A stretch of 27,870 nt of DNA, taken from Bacillota bacterium. Lineage in GTDB: Bacteria > Bacillota > Clostridia > Oscillospirales > Ruminococcaceae. Under the pieces are notes generated by a model, which worked only from the letters and a program-made list of their open reading frames with translations, did not search any database and was not told the origin of the DNA. A program made the position numbers and the translations under genes. The stretch is from contig JAEYXR010000021.1 of NCBI GenBank assembly GCA_023431215.1, positions 1-27,870 on the forward strand. Direction: 5' to 3'. Positions 15,037-22,661 of this stretch are shown piece after piece (position 1 is the stretch's first letter; the number at the start of each line of letters is the position of its first letter).

Positions 15037-16236
15037 ATGGCTACAAAAAAGCTTTACGAGGAAGATTCATTTTTAACCCAATGCACCGCCAATGTGCTGG
15101 AGTGCAGCCCAAAGGGTGACAGCTGGCAGGTTGTGCTGGATCAGACAGTGTTTTTTCCTGAGGGGGGCGGGCAGCCCAGCGATGCAGGAACTTTAGGCGG
15201 TGCTGCCATGAGCTACGCCGCAGAGCGTGACGGAGTGGTCTACCACACGGTAGATGCGCCCCTGACGGTAGGAGAAACTGTAGAGGCACAAATTGACTGG
15301 GCTCGTCGGTTAGATCATATTCAGCAGCACAGCGGAGAGCATATTTTGTCCTATGCCATCTGGAAAAAGTATGACGTGGGTAACATCGGCTTTCATCTTG
15401 GACGCGATACGGTGACCATAGACCTTACCCGTGCGCTTACTCAGGTGGAGTTGGACGGCGCCGAGGATTTTGCCAACCAAATTGTTTGGGAGGACAAGCC
15501 CGTAAGCACCTTCTGGCGGCAGGATGACCAGCTGGAAACCCTGGACATGCGTAAAAAGACTGAAAAAGTAGAGGGCCTTCTGCGTATTGTGGCCATGGAG
15601 GGTGGCGATGTCTGCACCTGCTGCGGCACCCATGTCAGCCGCACCGGACAGGTGGGTCCCATTAAAATTTTACGGCAGGACAGCCACAAAGGCGGCGTGC
15701 GCATCGAGTTTATCTGCGGCGGACGTGCCATTGAGGATTACCGCAGCAAGCACCGTCAGATTTCGGCTTTGGGTGCGGCTCTTTCCACCAAGGATGAGGG
15801 CATTTTAGCTGCGGTGAGCAACCTGCGGGAGGAAGCGGCATCTCTGCGGGGACAGCTGCGTGCCCGCTCCGCCCTGCTGATGGCCGCTCGTGCCAAGGAA
15901 TTACTGGCAGACCACGCAGCGCAGGGTAACTATCCTGCGGTTGCCACTGCCCAAAATGATATTGGTGCTCAAGAAGCAAAGCAACTACTGACAGAGCTTT
16001 TAAAAACTGAAAATATGACCGCCGCCGTGGTGTATGCCGACGGCGAACGGGTAGGATATTTAATAGGCAGCAGCGGCAAGGGTGACTGCAAAAATCTGTG
16101 TCAGGTGGCCAACGGCTTGTTTGGCGGCAAGGGTGGCGGTTCGGCCACCTTTGCACAGGGCAGCGGCAAGCTCTCTGCCGGGTGGCAGGAAAGCGTAGCT
16201 CTGTTGGAAAAAGCCATTAGAGACATGGCCCGGTAA
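15037..16236 (+). CDS. AlaX-L-type alanyl-tRNA editing protein
   Basis: The ATG at 15037 is preceded by AAAGGAG and gives 399 residues; an in-frame ATG at 15004 has no such site. The protein corresponds to the editing half of alanyl-tRNA synthetase: a GGGQPSDAG motif near residue 45, the zinc-binding HSGEH (H98, H102) and CCGTH (C195, H199), then a helical region and a C-terminal DHHA1-like domain with GGKGGGSATFAQGSG. It lacks the aminoacylation domain. Free-standing AlaX proteins hydrolyse Ser- or Gly-mischarged tRNA-Ala in trans. The upstream HD hydrolase and downstream VOC gene are close (37 and 18 bp gaps), probably one operon. Confident family call. Confidence 0.9.
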   Translation: MATKKLYEEDSFLTQCTANVLECSPKGDSWQVVLDQTVFFPEGGGQPSDAGTLGGAAMSYAAERDGVVYHTVDAPLTVGETVEAQIDWARRLDHIQQHSGEHILSYAIWKKYDVGNIGFHLGRDTVTIDLTRALTQVELDGAEDFANQIVWEDKPVSTFWRQDDQLETLDMRKKTEKVEGLLRIVAMEGGDVCTCCGTHVSRTGQVGPIKILRQDSHKGGVRIEFICGGRAIEDYRSKHRQISALGAALSTKDEGILAAVSNLREEAASLRGQLRARSALLMAARAKELLADHAAQGNYPAVATAQNDIGAQEAKQLLTELLKTENMTAAVVYADGERVGYLIGSSGKGDCKNLCQVANGLFGGKGGGSATFAQGSGKLSAGWQESVALLEKAIRDMAR

Positions 16237-16254
16237 GCAAAAGGAGGAAAAAGC

Positions 16255-16725
16255 ATGAAATTCGGCGGTACGCTTATTGCTGTGCGGAACATGGAGCGCT
16301 CCAAGCGCTTTTACTGTGATTTGATGGGCATGACAGTTACTGAAGATTTTGGTGCAAATGTCACCTTGTCAGGTTCTCTTTTTTTGCAGACCATGGAGAG
16401 CTGGAAGGACTTTATCCACAAGGAGCAAAGCAGTATCATATTAGGCAACAATGCCACCGAGCTATATTTTGAAGAGGACGATATGGACTCCTTTTTAGAG
16501 CGTTTGGAGGCCATCCACACCATCCGCTATGTGCACCCTGTCAAGGAGCACAGCTGGGGACAACGTGCTGTCAGATTTTATGATCCGGATTATCACATCA
16601 TTGAGGTGGGAGAAAATATGAAGGCAGTGGTACGCCGCTTTTTAGCAGGCGGCATGACGGTGGAGCAGGCAGCTGTGCGTATGGATGTGTCAGAAGATTA
16701 TATCCGCCGGTGCATGGAGCCTTAG
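16255..16725 (+). CDS. VOC (glyoxalase/bleomycin resistance) family protein with C-terminal helix-turn-helix-like tail
   Basis: A 156-residue protein. The first 120 residues are a vicinal-oxygen-chelate domain: GTLIAVRNMERSKRFYCDLMG at the start and VRFYDPDYHIIEVGE near residue 103, the two typical half-motifs. The last 35 residues (RRFLAGGMTVEQAAVRMDV...YIRRCM) look like a small helical or HTH-like extension. VOC proteins bind a metal and act on small electrophiles or bind drugs; no specific reaction can be assigned. AAAGGAGG ribosome binding site, 18 bp after alaX, so probably co-transcribed with it. Confidence 0.82.
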   Translation: MKFGGTLIAVRNMERSKRFYCDLMGMTVTEDFGANVTLSGSLFLQTMESWKDFIHKEQSSIILGNNATELYFEEDDMDSFLERLEAIHTIRYVHPVKEHSWGQRAVRFYDPDYHIIEVGENMKAVVRRFLAGGMTVEQAAVRMDVSEDYIRRCMEP

Positions 16726-16882
16726 GGGACAAAAAGTGGGATACGCTCTATCCTGCTGCTGTGCCAAGTGATGTCAGCACAAGGTGCAGTATCACAGAAC
16801 GCAGTGGTATTACCCTGCTTTTTGTGTAGACCAGCAATGTAGTTTCAATCAGTTTTTGTGCCGATGCAAAGCGGCAGAATGG

Positions 16883-17539
16883 ATGACCAAAATGTCTTTT
16901 GATATTAACAGATGGATGGAAGCTTATAAAAAAGCCATGATAAGCGCCTTTGGGCAGGAACGTATTGTTTGCATCGGTATTCAGGGCAGCTATGGCAGGG
17001 GAGAAGCCACCGACAGCAGCGATATTGATGTGGTGCTGATTTTAGACAAAGTAGAGCTAAAGGATTTGAATACTTACCACAATACATTGGAAAGAGCTTC
17101 GAATAGAGATAAAATTTGCGGCTTCGTTTCGGGCAGGCAGGAGCTGCAAAACTGGGAGGCTTCGGATCTTTTTACCTTTTATTATGATACTCGAGTATTG
17201 GTGGGTAATTTGGATTTTGTTCTGCCTCGGCTTACCATGGAAGCAGCCCGCCGCAGTGTGCTCACAGGTGCCTGCAATATTTATCATGCCTGCAGCCACA
17301 ACTATATTCACGAAAGTGATGTTGATATTCTTCGTGCCCTGCAAAAAGCTCTGTTTTTTGTTTTGCGGATCAAACATTTTTGTATGACTTGTGATTTTAT
17401 TTCAGCCAAGCACCGTCTGCTGCACCTTTTGCCCGAGGAAGAACAGCTGCTATTGCTGACAGACCCTGCCAACTTTGATATGCTCTCTCAAAGCATTTTG
17501 CAGTGGAGCAGCAAAACCATAGCAGAATTTTCTGCTTGA
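16883..17539 (+). CDS. Nucleotidyltransferase-domain protein
   Basis: A protein of about 218 residues. The N-terminal nucleotidyltransferase motif is clear: GSYGRGEATDSSDIDVVLIL near residues 34-53, with the GS loop and the D-x-D metal pair. The C-terminal part is helical and may be a substrate-binding domain like those of kanamycin nucleotidyltransferases or HEPN-type helical bundles. The true start is uncertain: in-frame ATGs lie at 16784, 16883 and 16892, and none has a strong ribosome binding site; 16883 or 16892 best fits the domain start. It lies 157 bp after the VOC gene, and its stop codon overlaps the MerR promoter. Substrate unknown; aminoglycoside or protein AMPylation are both possible. 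Confidence 0.72.
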   Translation: MTKMSFDINRWMEAYKKAMISAFGQERIVCIGIQGSYGRGEATDSSDIDVVLILDKVELKDLNTYHNTLERASNRDKICGFVSGRQELQNWEASDLFTFYYDTRVLVGNLDFVLPRLTMEAARRSVLTGACNIYHACSHNYIHESDVDILRALQKALFFVLRIKHFCMTCDFISAKHRLLHLLPEEEQLLLLTDPANFDMLSQSILQWSSKTIAEFSA

Positions 17540-17566
17540 CTCTCCCCTTAGGGGAGGCTGTAGGAT
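17536..17566 (+). promoter_or_regulatory. MerR-type promoter/operator with 19-bp spacer
   Basis: TTGACT (17536-17541) and TAGGAT (17561-17566) are separated by 19 bp, and the spacer carries the perfect palindrome CTCCCC-TTA-GGGGAG (17542-17556). An over-long 19-bp spacer with an internal dyad is the hallmark of promoters activated by MerR-family proteins through DNA distortion, and the sequence is close to sites of the BmrR type. It lies directly before the MerR gene, implying autoregulation. Confidence 0.82.
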
Positions 17567-17589
17567 GGATTTGCAGGAAAGGGGGAGAA

Positions 17590-18399
17590 ATGATGTTTCG
17601 AATCGGTGAGTTTTCTAAAATGAGCAAGACCACCATCAAGGCACTGCGTTATTATGACGAGCTTGGGTTGCTTAAGCCCCAGCAGGTAGACGAGTGGACA
17701 GGTTATCGCCTTTACACCACCAACCAACTGGTAACACTCCATCAAATCAATGCGCTTCGCCAGGTGGGACTGTCGCTGGAGGAGGTAAAGCAGGTTTTGG
17801 CGGGAAACCCGGCGCGCCCAATTTTAGAGACCAGAAGGGCAGAACTGCAGTCTGCGCTTACCGAAACTCAAAACTGCCTCTCTCAAATCAATTTTATCTT
17901 ACAGGAGCAGGAGGACTTTTTTATGAACTATGCTGCAACCATCAAAGAACTGCCGGAATGTATTGTATATTCCAAGCGTATGACCATCCCCAATTACAAC
18001 GCTTACTTTCAGGTGATTCCGGCCATTGGTGCGGAGGTTGCCGCCCAATACCCCGACTTAAAATGTGCTGTTCCCGCGTATTGCTTTATTGTATATTTGG
18101 ATGGTGAGTACAAGGAAAAAGATATCAATGTAGAATTTTGTGAAGCGGTTGAAGAAATGAAGCCGGATTTTGGAGATATCCATTTTAAAAAAATAGAAAA
18201 GGTTACAGCAGTCTCTGTTCTGCATCAGGGTGCTTACGAAGATTTGTCCAAAGCATATGCCTTTGTTTTTCAGTGGATAGAAGAAAACGGCTATACCGTA
18301 TGCCAGCCTCCCCGGGAAAACTATATCGATGGAATCTGGAACAAGGAAAGCCCCGAGGACTGGCTCACCGAGCTGCAGATTCCCATTATGAAAAAATAA
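17590..18399 (+). CDS. MerR-family regulator with GyrI-like effector-binding domain
   Basis: A 269-residue protein from the ATG at 17590, supported by the GGGGGAG ribosome binding site; an adjacent in-frame ATG at 17593 is equally possible. Residues 1-70 form a MerR winged-helix domain (FRIGEFSKMSKTTIKALRYYDELGLL, with the wing W-TGYRLYT). A dimerisation coiled coil covers about 80-118, then a GyrI-like/effector-binding domain (about 125-269) as in BmrR and related multidrug sensors. It should bind hydrophobic or cationic compounds and activate transcription from 19-bp-spacer promoters. Its own promoter has such a site. No efflux pump gene lies next to it, so its other targets are outside the window or absent. 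Ends before a strong hairpin. Confidence 0.88.
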   Translation: MMFRIGEFSKMSKTTIKALRYYDELGLLKPQQVDEWTGYRLYTTNQLVTLHQINALRQVGLSLEEVKQVLAGNPARPILETRRAELQSALTETQNCLSQINFILQEQEDFFMNYAATIKELPECIVYSKRMTIPNYNAYFQVIPAIGAEVAAQYPDLKCAVPAYCFIVYLDGEYKEKDINVEFCEAVEEMKPDFGDIHFKKIEKVTAVSVLHQGAYEDLSKAYAFVFQWIEENGYTVCQPPRENYIDGIWNKESPEDWLTELQIPIMKK

Positions 18400-18423
18400 T
18401 ATTCTCATCATTAAGGCGTCAAA

Positions 18424-18469
18424 AAGAAGCCCCAAGGTTTTCACATAACAGAAAACCTTGGGGCTTCTT
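18424..18469. terminator. Long stem-loop between convergent transcripts
   Basis: A perfect 19-bp stem (18424-18442 with 18451-18469) around an ACATAACA loop lies between the MerR and DUF1540 genes. On the minus strand it is followed by CTTCTTTTTG, a good T run; on the plus strand only by CTTCTTACC. It therefore serves mainly the minus-strand operon but may act both ways. Confidence 0.75.
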
Positions 18470-18596
18470 ACCAAGCGGTGTGATTTTATTCTTTGTTCTT
18501 GAAATATAAAAGATTTGGGAGGTTGAGCATAAGAAACGTTAGTTTAAACTTGTGCTACAAAGCATTGGCAACCCAAGGATACCAATGGGCAGGCTG

Positions 18597-18902
18597 TTAT
18601 TGTGGAACAAAGGAAGAACACTGGGTGCCGCCGGAGGTACAATCAATACAGACATCATTGGCGTCACATTTGCCATGGCAGTTATAGGTGCAGTTGCCAA
18701 CACTGCAGCGAATATCCAATGCATGGTTGGGGTCAACAAAACCGGTACTGTTATAAATACCCTCCTTGCGCTCTTCAAAGGAAGAACAGCGGGTCCCGGC
18801 GCAGTTACAGGCATTGTTGCCGCTTACCTTAATATCGGGGCGGCAGCAGCAGCCAGAGCTGTTGTTAGCGCAGTCAACAGCGGTACATTGTAAAGCATTC
18901 AT
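18597..18902 (-). CDS. Cysteine-rich DUF1540 protein with two domain copies
   Basis: A 101-residue protein with 17 cysteines in two related units: one near residues 6-40 (CTAVDC...CCC...CNCAGTRCSSF) and another near 66-97 (CSVGNC...CHGKC...CIDC...CSSF). This pattern matches DUF1540, a short cysteine-rich, probably metal-binding domain common in spore-forming Firmicutes; function unknown. A GAAAGGAG ribosome binding site precedes the ATG. It lies 85 bp after the AbrB-type gene. A weak minus-strand -10 box (TATACT, 18931-18926) in that gap could give it an own promoter. Family firm, role unknown. Confidence 0.85.
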   Translation of the reverse strand: MNALQCTAVDCANNSSGCCCRPDIKVSGNNACNCAGTRCSSFEERKEGIYNSTGFVDPNHALDIRCSVGNCTYNCHGKCDANDVCIDCTSGGTQCSSFVPQ

Positions 18903-18987
18903 TGGTTTTCACTCCTTTCGGGCTTAGTATAGCCCACAGTGGAAATAAAATGCATGAAAAAAACCAATGAAAAATCAGAATATCCTG

Positions 18988-20058
18988 TTATCCCAACCAG
19001 CCTACCAGCAGCTTTATCAGGATTGGAAAGATAGTAAGCGTTCCAAATAGACGCACAATTTGAAATACCGCTACCTTTGATACATCTCCGCCCATATCCT
19101 GAGCAATGAGTGCCATATCGGTAACACCTGCGGGGTTGCAGGCCAGCAGCATGGTATCTACACCAATGTGGTAGCGGCGGGCAATAAAAGGACCGACGAC
19201 ATAGCAAATAAACAGATACTGCGCCACAATAAGAACAAAGGGAAGCAGGAGGTATTTAAGATTGATAATGTCTGCCCGAGTGATGGTTGCACCCACCAAA
19301 GCACCGGATAAAACCTGTGCGGTTTTGCGAATCCATCCGGGCAGGTAAGCTGCACCGGTGCGGATATTATAGGCCGCCACAAACACCATGGAAAAAGACA
19401 AAGGACCGGCGGGCACACCGGAGAGTTCTCCCAAAAAGCCGCCCAGCACGGCTATGGCGGCGGTTACCAAAAAGCGGTACCTGCTGTTTTTGCCATAAGA
19501 CGGGTCGGGCTCCTGTGTGGCTTGGGAAACCTCCTCCATGGGAATTTCCTCCAGTTTGCCCACGCGATGCAGCCTGCCGATATACCACTGAGAGATTGAG
19601 GGAAAGACACCCAAACCCAGCATCAGACGCAGGGTTTGCAGGGTGGTAATTTGGGCGGTATTGGCGCCATAATCGTAGCTGAGCAGCGCCATGTCTGCAA
19701 TGCCCCCCGGAGCAGTGGCCAGCAATCCCGTTGCAAAATCAACCTGCGGGGCCAAAATACACATGATGATGCCGCTGGGCAGGCAGATAACCACCAGCAA
19801 AAACAAATATACTGCCAAGGGGCGCACCATGGCTTTCATTTCTTTATAATTTTGACGGGTAACACAAAGCCCGATAAAGGCACCGCTGATGAGCTGTACC
19901 ACCGGTTTAAATTCTTGAGGAAAGTAAGCGTCTTGTGTAAAAAAGCTATAGGCAATGACGCCCACCAATGCTCCGGTCATCAGCCCTGCAGGCAAACGGC
20001 ATTTTTTGCCCAGCCATCCGCCCAATAGGGCTACTAAAACAGTAATGAGAAGAGGCAA
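18988..20058 (-). CDS. AbrB-type membrane protein (two AbrB duplication domains)
   Basis: A 356-residue, strongly hydrophobic protein with about ten predicted membrane segments. The two halves repeat the same layout: LPAGLMTGALVGV and GVPAGPLSFSMVFVAAYNI, then TAPGGIADMAL and CNPAGVTDMAL, the signature motifs of the AbrB duplication family (COG3180). Members are often labelled ammonia monooxygenase or transport regulators, without firm proof. The start is TTG at 20058, preceded by a GGGTGA site; no upstream ATG is in frame. It begins 18 bp after the NAD synthetase stop, so the two form an operon. Inner membrane; substrate unknown. Confidence 0.86.
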   Translation of the reverse strand: MPLLITVLVALLGGWLGKKCRLPAGLMTGALVGVIAYSFFTQDAYFPQEFKPVVQLISGAFIGLCVTRQNYKEMKAMVRPLAVYLFLLVVICLPSGIIMCILAPQVDFATGLLATAPGGIADMALLSYDYGANTAQITTLQTLRLMLGLGVFPSISQWYIGRLHRVGKLEEIPMEEVSQATQEPDPSYGKNSRYRFLVTAAIAVLGGFLGELSGVPAGPLSFSMVFVAAYNIRTGAAYLPGWIRKTAQVLSGALVGATITRADIINLKYLLLPFVLIVAQYLFICYVVGPFIARRYHIGVDTMLLACNPAGVTDMALIAQDMGGDVSKVAVFQIVRLFGTLTIFPILIKLLVGWLG

Positions 20059-20076
20059 TAGGTCACCCGCTTTCGG

Positions 20077-21987
20077 TCAGGATAAAGACTCCAGTTCACT
20101 GAGCCACAGGGTGGCACAGGCGTCACTGGGCATACGCCAGTCACCCCTTGGAGAAAGGGTAACACTGCCTACCTTGGGGCCGTCCGGCAGGCAGGAGCGC
20201 TTGAATTGCTGCGCAAAAAAGCGCCGGTAAAAAACACGCAGCCATTGGAGTATCGTTTGGGGTTCAAATGTTCCTTCAAAGGCCAGACAGGCCAAACGGT
20301 ATACCTTTTTGGGTGAATAACCCATGCGCAGAATATTGTAAAGATAAAAGTCGTGCAGCTCATAAGGACCTACCAAGTCCTCGGTAACCTGCGCAATTTG
20401 TCCGTTGTCATGGGCAGGCAAAAGCTCAGGGCTGACAGGAGTATCCAAAATATCTGTCAACACCTTGCGCAGCTCCTGCGATGAGGAATCAGCCACATGC
20501 TGCACCAGATAGCGCACCAATGTTTTGGGGATGGAAGCGTTGACACCGTACATGGACATATGGTCACCGTTGTAGGTGGCCCAGCCAAGGGCCAGCTCAG
20601 AAAGGTCACCTGTCCCTATGACAATACCACCTATCTGGTTGGCAATGTCCATCAGCACCTGGGTGCGCTCTCTTGCCTGGCTGTTTTCGTAGGTAACATC
20701 ATGGATGTCAGGGTCGTGGCTGATATCGGCAAAGTGCTTGTCCACCGCTTCTTTAATGTCCACGGTGCGCAGCGTAACCCCCAGTTGGGTGCAAAGCTCT
20801 TCAGCGTTGCCACGGGTGCGTTTGGTGGTGCCAAAGCAGGGCATCGTTACTGCGGTGATGTGCTCGTGGGGCTGCCCAAGTAAATCCATGGCACGCACAG
20901 CAACCAATAGCGCAAGGCAGGAATCCAAACCCCCGGAAACGCCCACCACGGCAGGAGCCTTGCCAATGTGCTCCAGACGTTTGCGCAGTCCCATAGCCTG
21001 CATGGTCAAAATATCTTCACACCTGCGGCTGCGGGTGGCGGGGTCATCGGGGACAAAGGGCCTGCGATAAACAGGGCGGGTTATGGTTGTTTGGGTAAGG
21101 GGAAGGGAAAATTCTACCACAGTGTAGCCGTCGTCCAAAGGCTTCCAACTGGTTATGCGTTGACGCTCGGTAGCCAGGCGCAGCACATCAATCTGGCTCA
21201 TTGCCATCTCGCCCGAAAAAGGCTTTGCTTCATCAAGGAGCACACCGTTTTCACAGACTAAATTATGCCCTGCAAAAACCAGGTCTGTGGTAGATTCACC
21301 TATGCCGGCATCGGCATAAACATAGCCGCAAAGCAGTCGGGCCGATTGCCCTGTTACCAGCTGGCGGCGGTATTCCGCTTTGCCCACAAGCTCATCACTG
21401 GCAGATGGGTTGCAAAGAATGGTTGCTCCTGCAAGGGCATGGCGACCAGAGGGAGGCTGGGGAATCCAAAGATCCTCACAGATTTCTGCAGCCAGGCAAA
21501 GCTCAGGCAGCTCCTTGCAGCGAAACAGCAAATCTGTGCCAAAGGGAACCTGCTGGTCTCCCAGCTCCATTGTTGTTATGCCGTTGGGTGCAGGGGTAAA
21601 CTGCCGTCTTTCATAAAATTCCGCATAATTAGGTAAAGAGGTTTTAGGAACCACACCCAGTATTTTTCCGCAGGAAAGAAAAGCGGCACAGTTATACAGC
21701 TTGGAGCTGTGGCGCAAAGGAGTGCCTACCACTGCCACAAGCTCAAGCTCTTTGGTTGCTGCTGCAATTTCCAGCAGACAATTTTGTGCGGTATCTGCCA
21801 ATAAACGCTGACCAAAGAGGTCACCGCAAGTGTAGCCGGTAATGGAAAGCTCCGGCAGTACCAGAACCTTGACACCCTGTCCGGCGGCACTGATGATGCA
21901 GCTTATGATTTCTTTGGTGTTGGCTGCACAGTCTGCAACCCGTACCGCAGGAGAGGCTGCGGCTACCGTAATAAATCCGTCTTTCAT
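20077..21987 (-). CDS. nadE: Glutamine-dependent NAD+ synthetase
   Basis: A 636-residue enzyme from the ATG at 21987, chosen because an AAGGA ribosome binding site and the start of family homology coincide there. The N-terminal nitrilase-type glutaminase has the triad E46 (LPELSITGY), K115 (VPKTSLPNY) and C170 (EICEDLW). The C-terminal synthetase has the ATP-binding P-loop SGGLDS at 351-356. It converts nicotinic acid adenine dinucleotide to NAD+, using ammonia channelled from glutamine and ATP. It is the first gene of an operon with the AbrB-type protein. A sigma-A promoter (22253-22281) lies about 260 bp upstream, so the leader is long; an in-frame extension to 22146 is described separately. 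Confidence 0.93.
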   Translation of the reverse strand: MKDGFITVAAASPAVRVADCAANTKEIISCIISAAGQGVKVLVLPELSITGYTCGDLFGQRLLADTAQNCLLEIAAATKELELVAVVGTPLRHSSKLYNCAAFLSCGKILGVVPKTSLPNYAEFYERRQFTPAPNGITTMELGDQQVPFGTDLLFRCKELPELCLAAEICEDLWIPQPPSGRHALAGATILCNPSASDELVGKAEYRRQLVTGQSARLLCGYVYADAGIGESTTDLVFAGHNLVCENGVLLDEAKPFSGEMAMSQIDVLRLATERQRITSWKPLDDGYTVVEFSLPLTQTTITRPVYRRPFVPDDPATRSRRCEDILTMQAMGLRKRLEHIGKAPAVVGVSGGLDSCLALLVAVRAMDLLGQPHEHITAVTMPCFGTTKRTRGNAEELCTQLGVTLRTVDIKEAVDKHFADISHDPDIHDVTYENSQARERTQVLMDIANQIGGIVIGTGDLSELALGWATYNGDHMSMYGVNASIPKTLVRYLVQHVADSSSQELRKVLTDILDTPVSPELLPAHDNGQIAQVTEDLVGPYELHDFYLYNILRMGYSPKKVYRLACLAFEGTFEPQTILQWLRVFYRRFFAQQFKRSCLPDGPKVGSVTLSPRGDWRMPSDACATLWLSELESLS

Positions 21988-22146
21988 AACGTCCTTCTTT
22001 TTCAGCGGAGTATTTATGCCCAAAAGCAAGGCTTTGCGGCGGCAAATGGCTCTCGCAGCGGCCGCGTTTTCGGCAAGCGGCATGCCGTATTGGTTCTTGG
22101 CGCCAACAGAGGTTTCTGTTTTACTCAGCGTAAGCATCTTACTCAT
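21988..22146 (-). other. In-frame open extension upstream of nadE
   Basis: The nadE frame stays open for 53 codons before its likely start, beginning at an ATG at 22146 without a clear ribosome binding site. Codon choice looks coding-like, but I recognise no domain. It may be a leader ORF fused in frame, an alternative N-terminus, or chance. The whole stretch lies inside the predicted long nadE leader. Confidence 0.3.
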
Positions 22147-22252
22147 AGCATACCCATTCAGGGGGTATTCTGCTTACCTGCCAGCCATAAAAATATAAAA
22201 TCCGCAGCAGATGCTCATCCTGTCCGCGGCACAGGCTGCTTTTACTATGTAA

Positions 22253-22281
22253 ATTATAAAATTGTACCTGCAAAAAGTCAA
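22253..22281 (-). promoter_or_regulatory. Promoter of the nadE-abrB operon
   Basis: On the minus strand TTGACT (22281-22276) and TATAAT (22258-22253) are separated by 17 bp. Downstream, nested GCAG/CTGC and CCTGT/ACAGG stems at 22204-22239 are followed by a T-rich stretch on the minus strand, resembling an attenuator. Confidence 0.7.
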
Positions 22282-22339
22282 TGAATGCTGCCCAAAAGAG
22301 GAACAAAAGGGGAAACATGTAAAAATAATGAAAAGTATC

Positions 22340-22368
22340 TTGATTCTAAAAGCTTTTTATAGTATAAT
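22340..22368 (+). promoter_or_regulatory. Promoter of the tRNA-Val gene
   Basis: TTGATT (22340-22345) and TATAAT (22363-22368), 17 bp apart, end 19 bp before the tRNA. Confidence 0.8.
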
Positions 22369-22387
22369 AGTCAAGCACCAAACAAAT

Positions 22388-22464
22388 GGAGGCGTAGCTC
22401 AGCTGGTCAGAGTGCCTGCTTCACACGCAGGAGGTCCTGGGTTCGAGCCCCAGCGTGTCCACCA
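22388..22464 (+). tRNA. tRNA-Val (anticodon CAC)
   Basis: A full cloverleaf can be drawn. The acceptor stem is GGAGGCG with CGTGTCC, the D-arm is AGCTCAGCTGGTCAGAGT, the anticodon stem-loop is CCTGC-TTCACAC-GCAGG with anticodon CAC, the T-arm is CTGGG-TTCGAGC-CCCAG, and the gene encodes its terminal CCA. Position 4-69 of the acceptor stem is a G-G mismatch and 5-68 a G-U pair, which is unusual but leaves five good pairs. A promoter precedes it and a terminator follows. Confidence 0.93.
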
Positions 22465-22510
22465 AAAAAAACCACAGATTGGCTTTTACAGCCGACCTGT
22501 GGTTTTTTTG
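22464..22510 (+). terminator. Terminator after tRNA-Val
   Basis: An ACCACAG/CTGTGGT stem extended by A/T pairs (AAAAAA with TTTTTT), with an inner GGCT/AGCC pairing, ends in a run of seven T residues. Confidence 0.88.
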
Positions 22511-22607
22511 TTTCACTTATTTACTTGTTTACAGCAATAATGCAATAAATAGGACCTAAAAGTTGAATCAAGCCACCGTGTATTTATCGGCAATAGAAAT
22601 GTAAAGG

Positions 22608-22654
22608 CAGCCAAAAACCCTGCAGGGACATTCATTGTGAAGGGCTTTTGGCTG
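22608..22654 (-). terminator. Possible terminator of the M14 peptidase gene
   Basis: CAGCCAAAAACCC (22608-22620) pairs with GGGCTTTTGGCTG (22642-22654) with one mismatch around a 21-nt loop, directly after the peptidase stop. The T run on the minus strand is short, so efficiency is uncertain. Confidence 0.5.
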
Positions 22655-22661
22655 TATGAAA

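Noticed and set aside
22608..22654. Second mobile-element end near the tRNA
   Set aside because: tRNA genes are common integration sites, but no integrase, direct repeat of the tRNA 3' end, or other element gene lies next to it; the hairpin is better read as a terminator.
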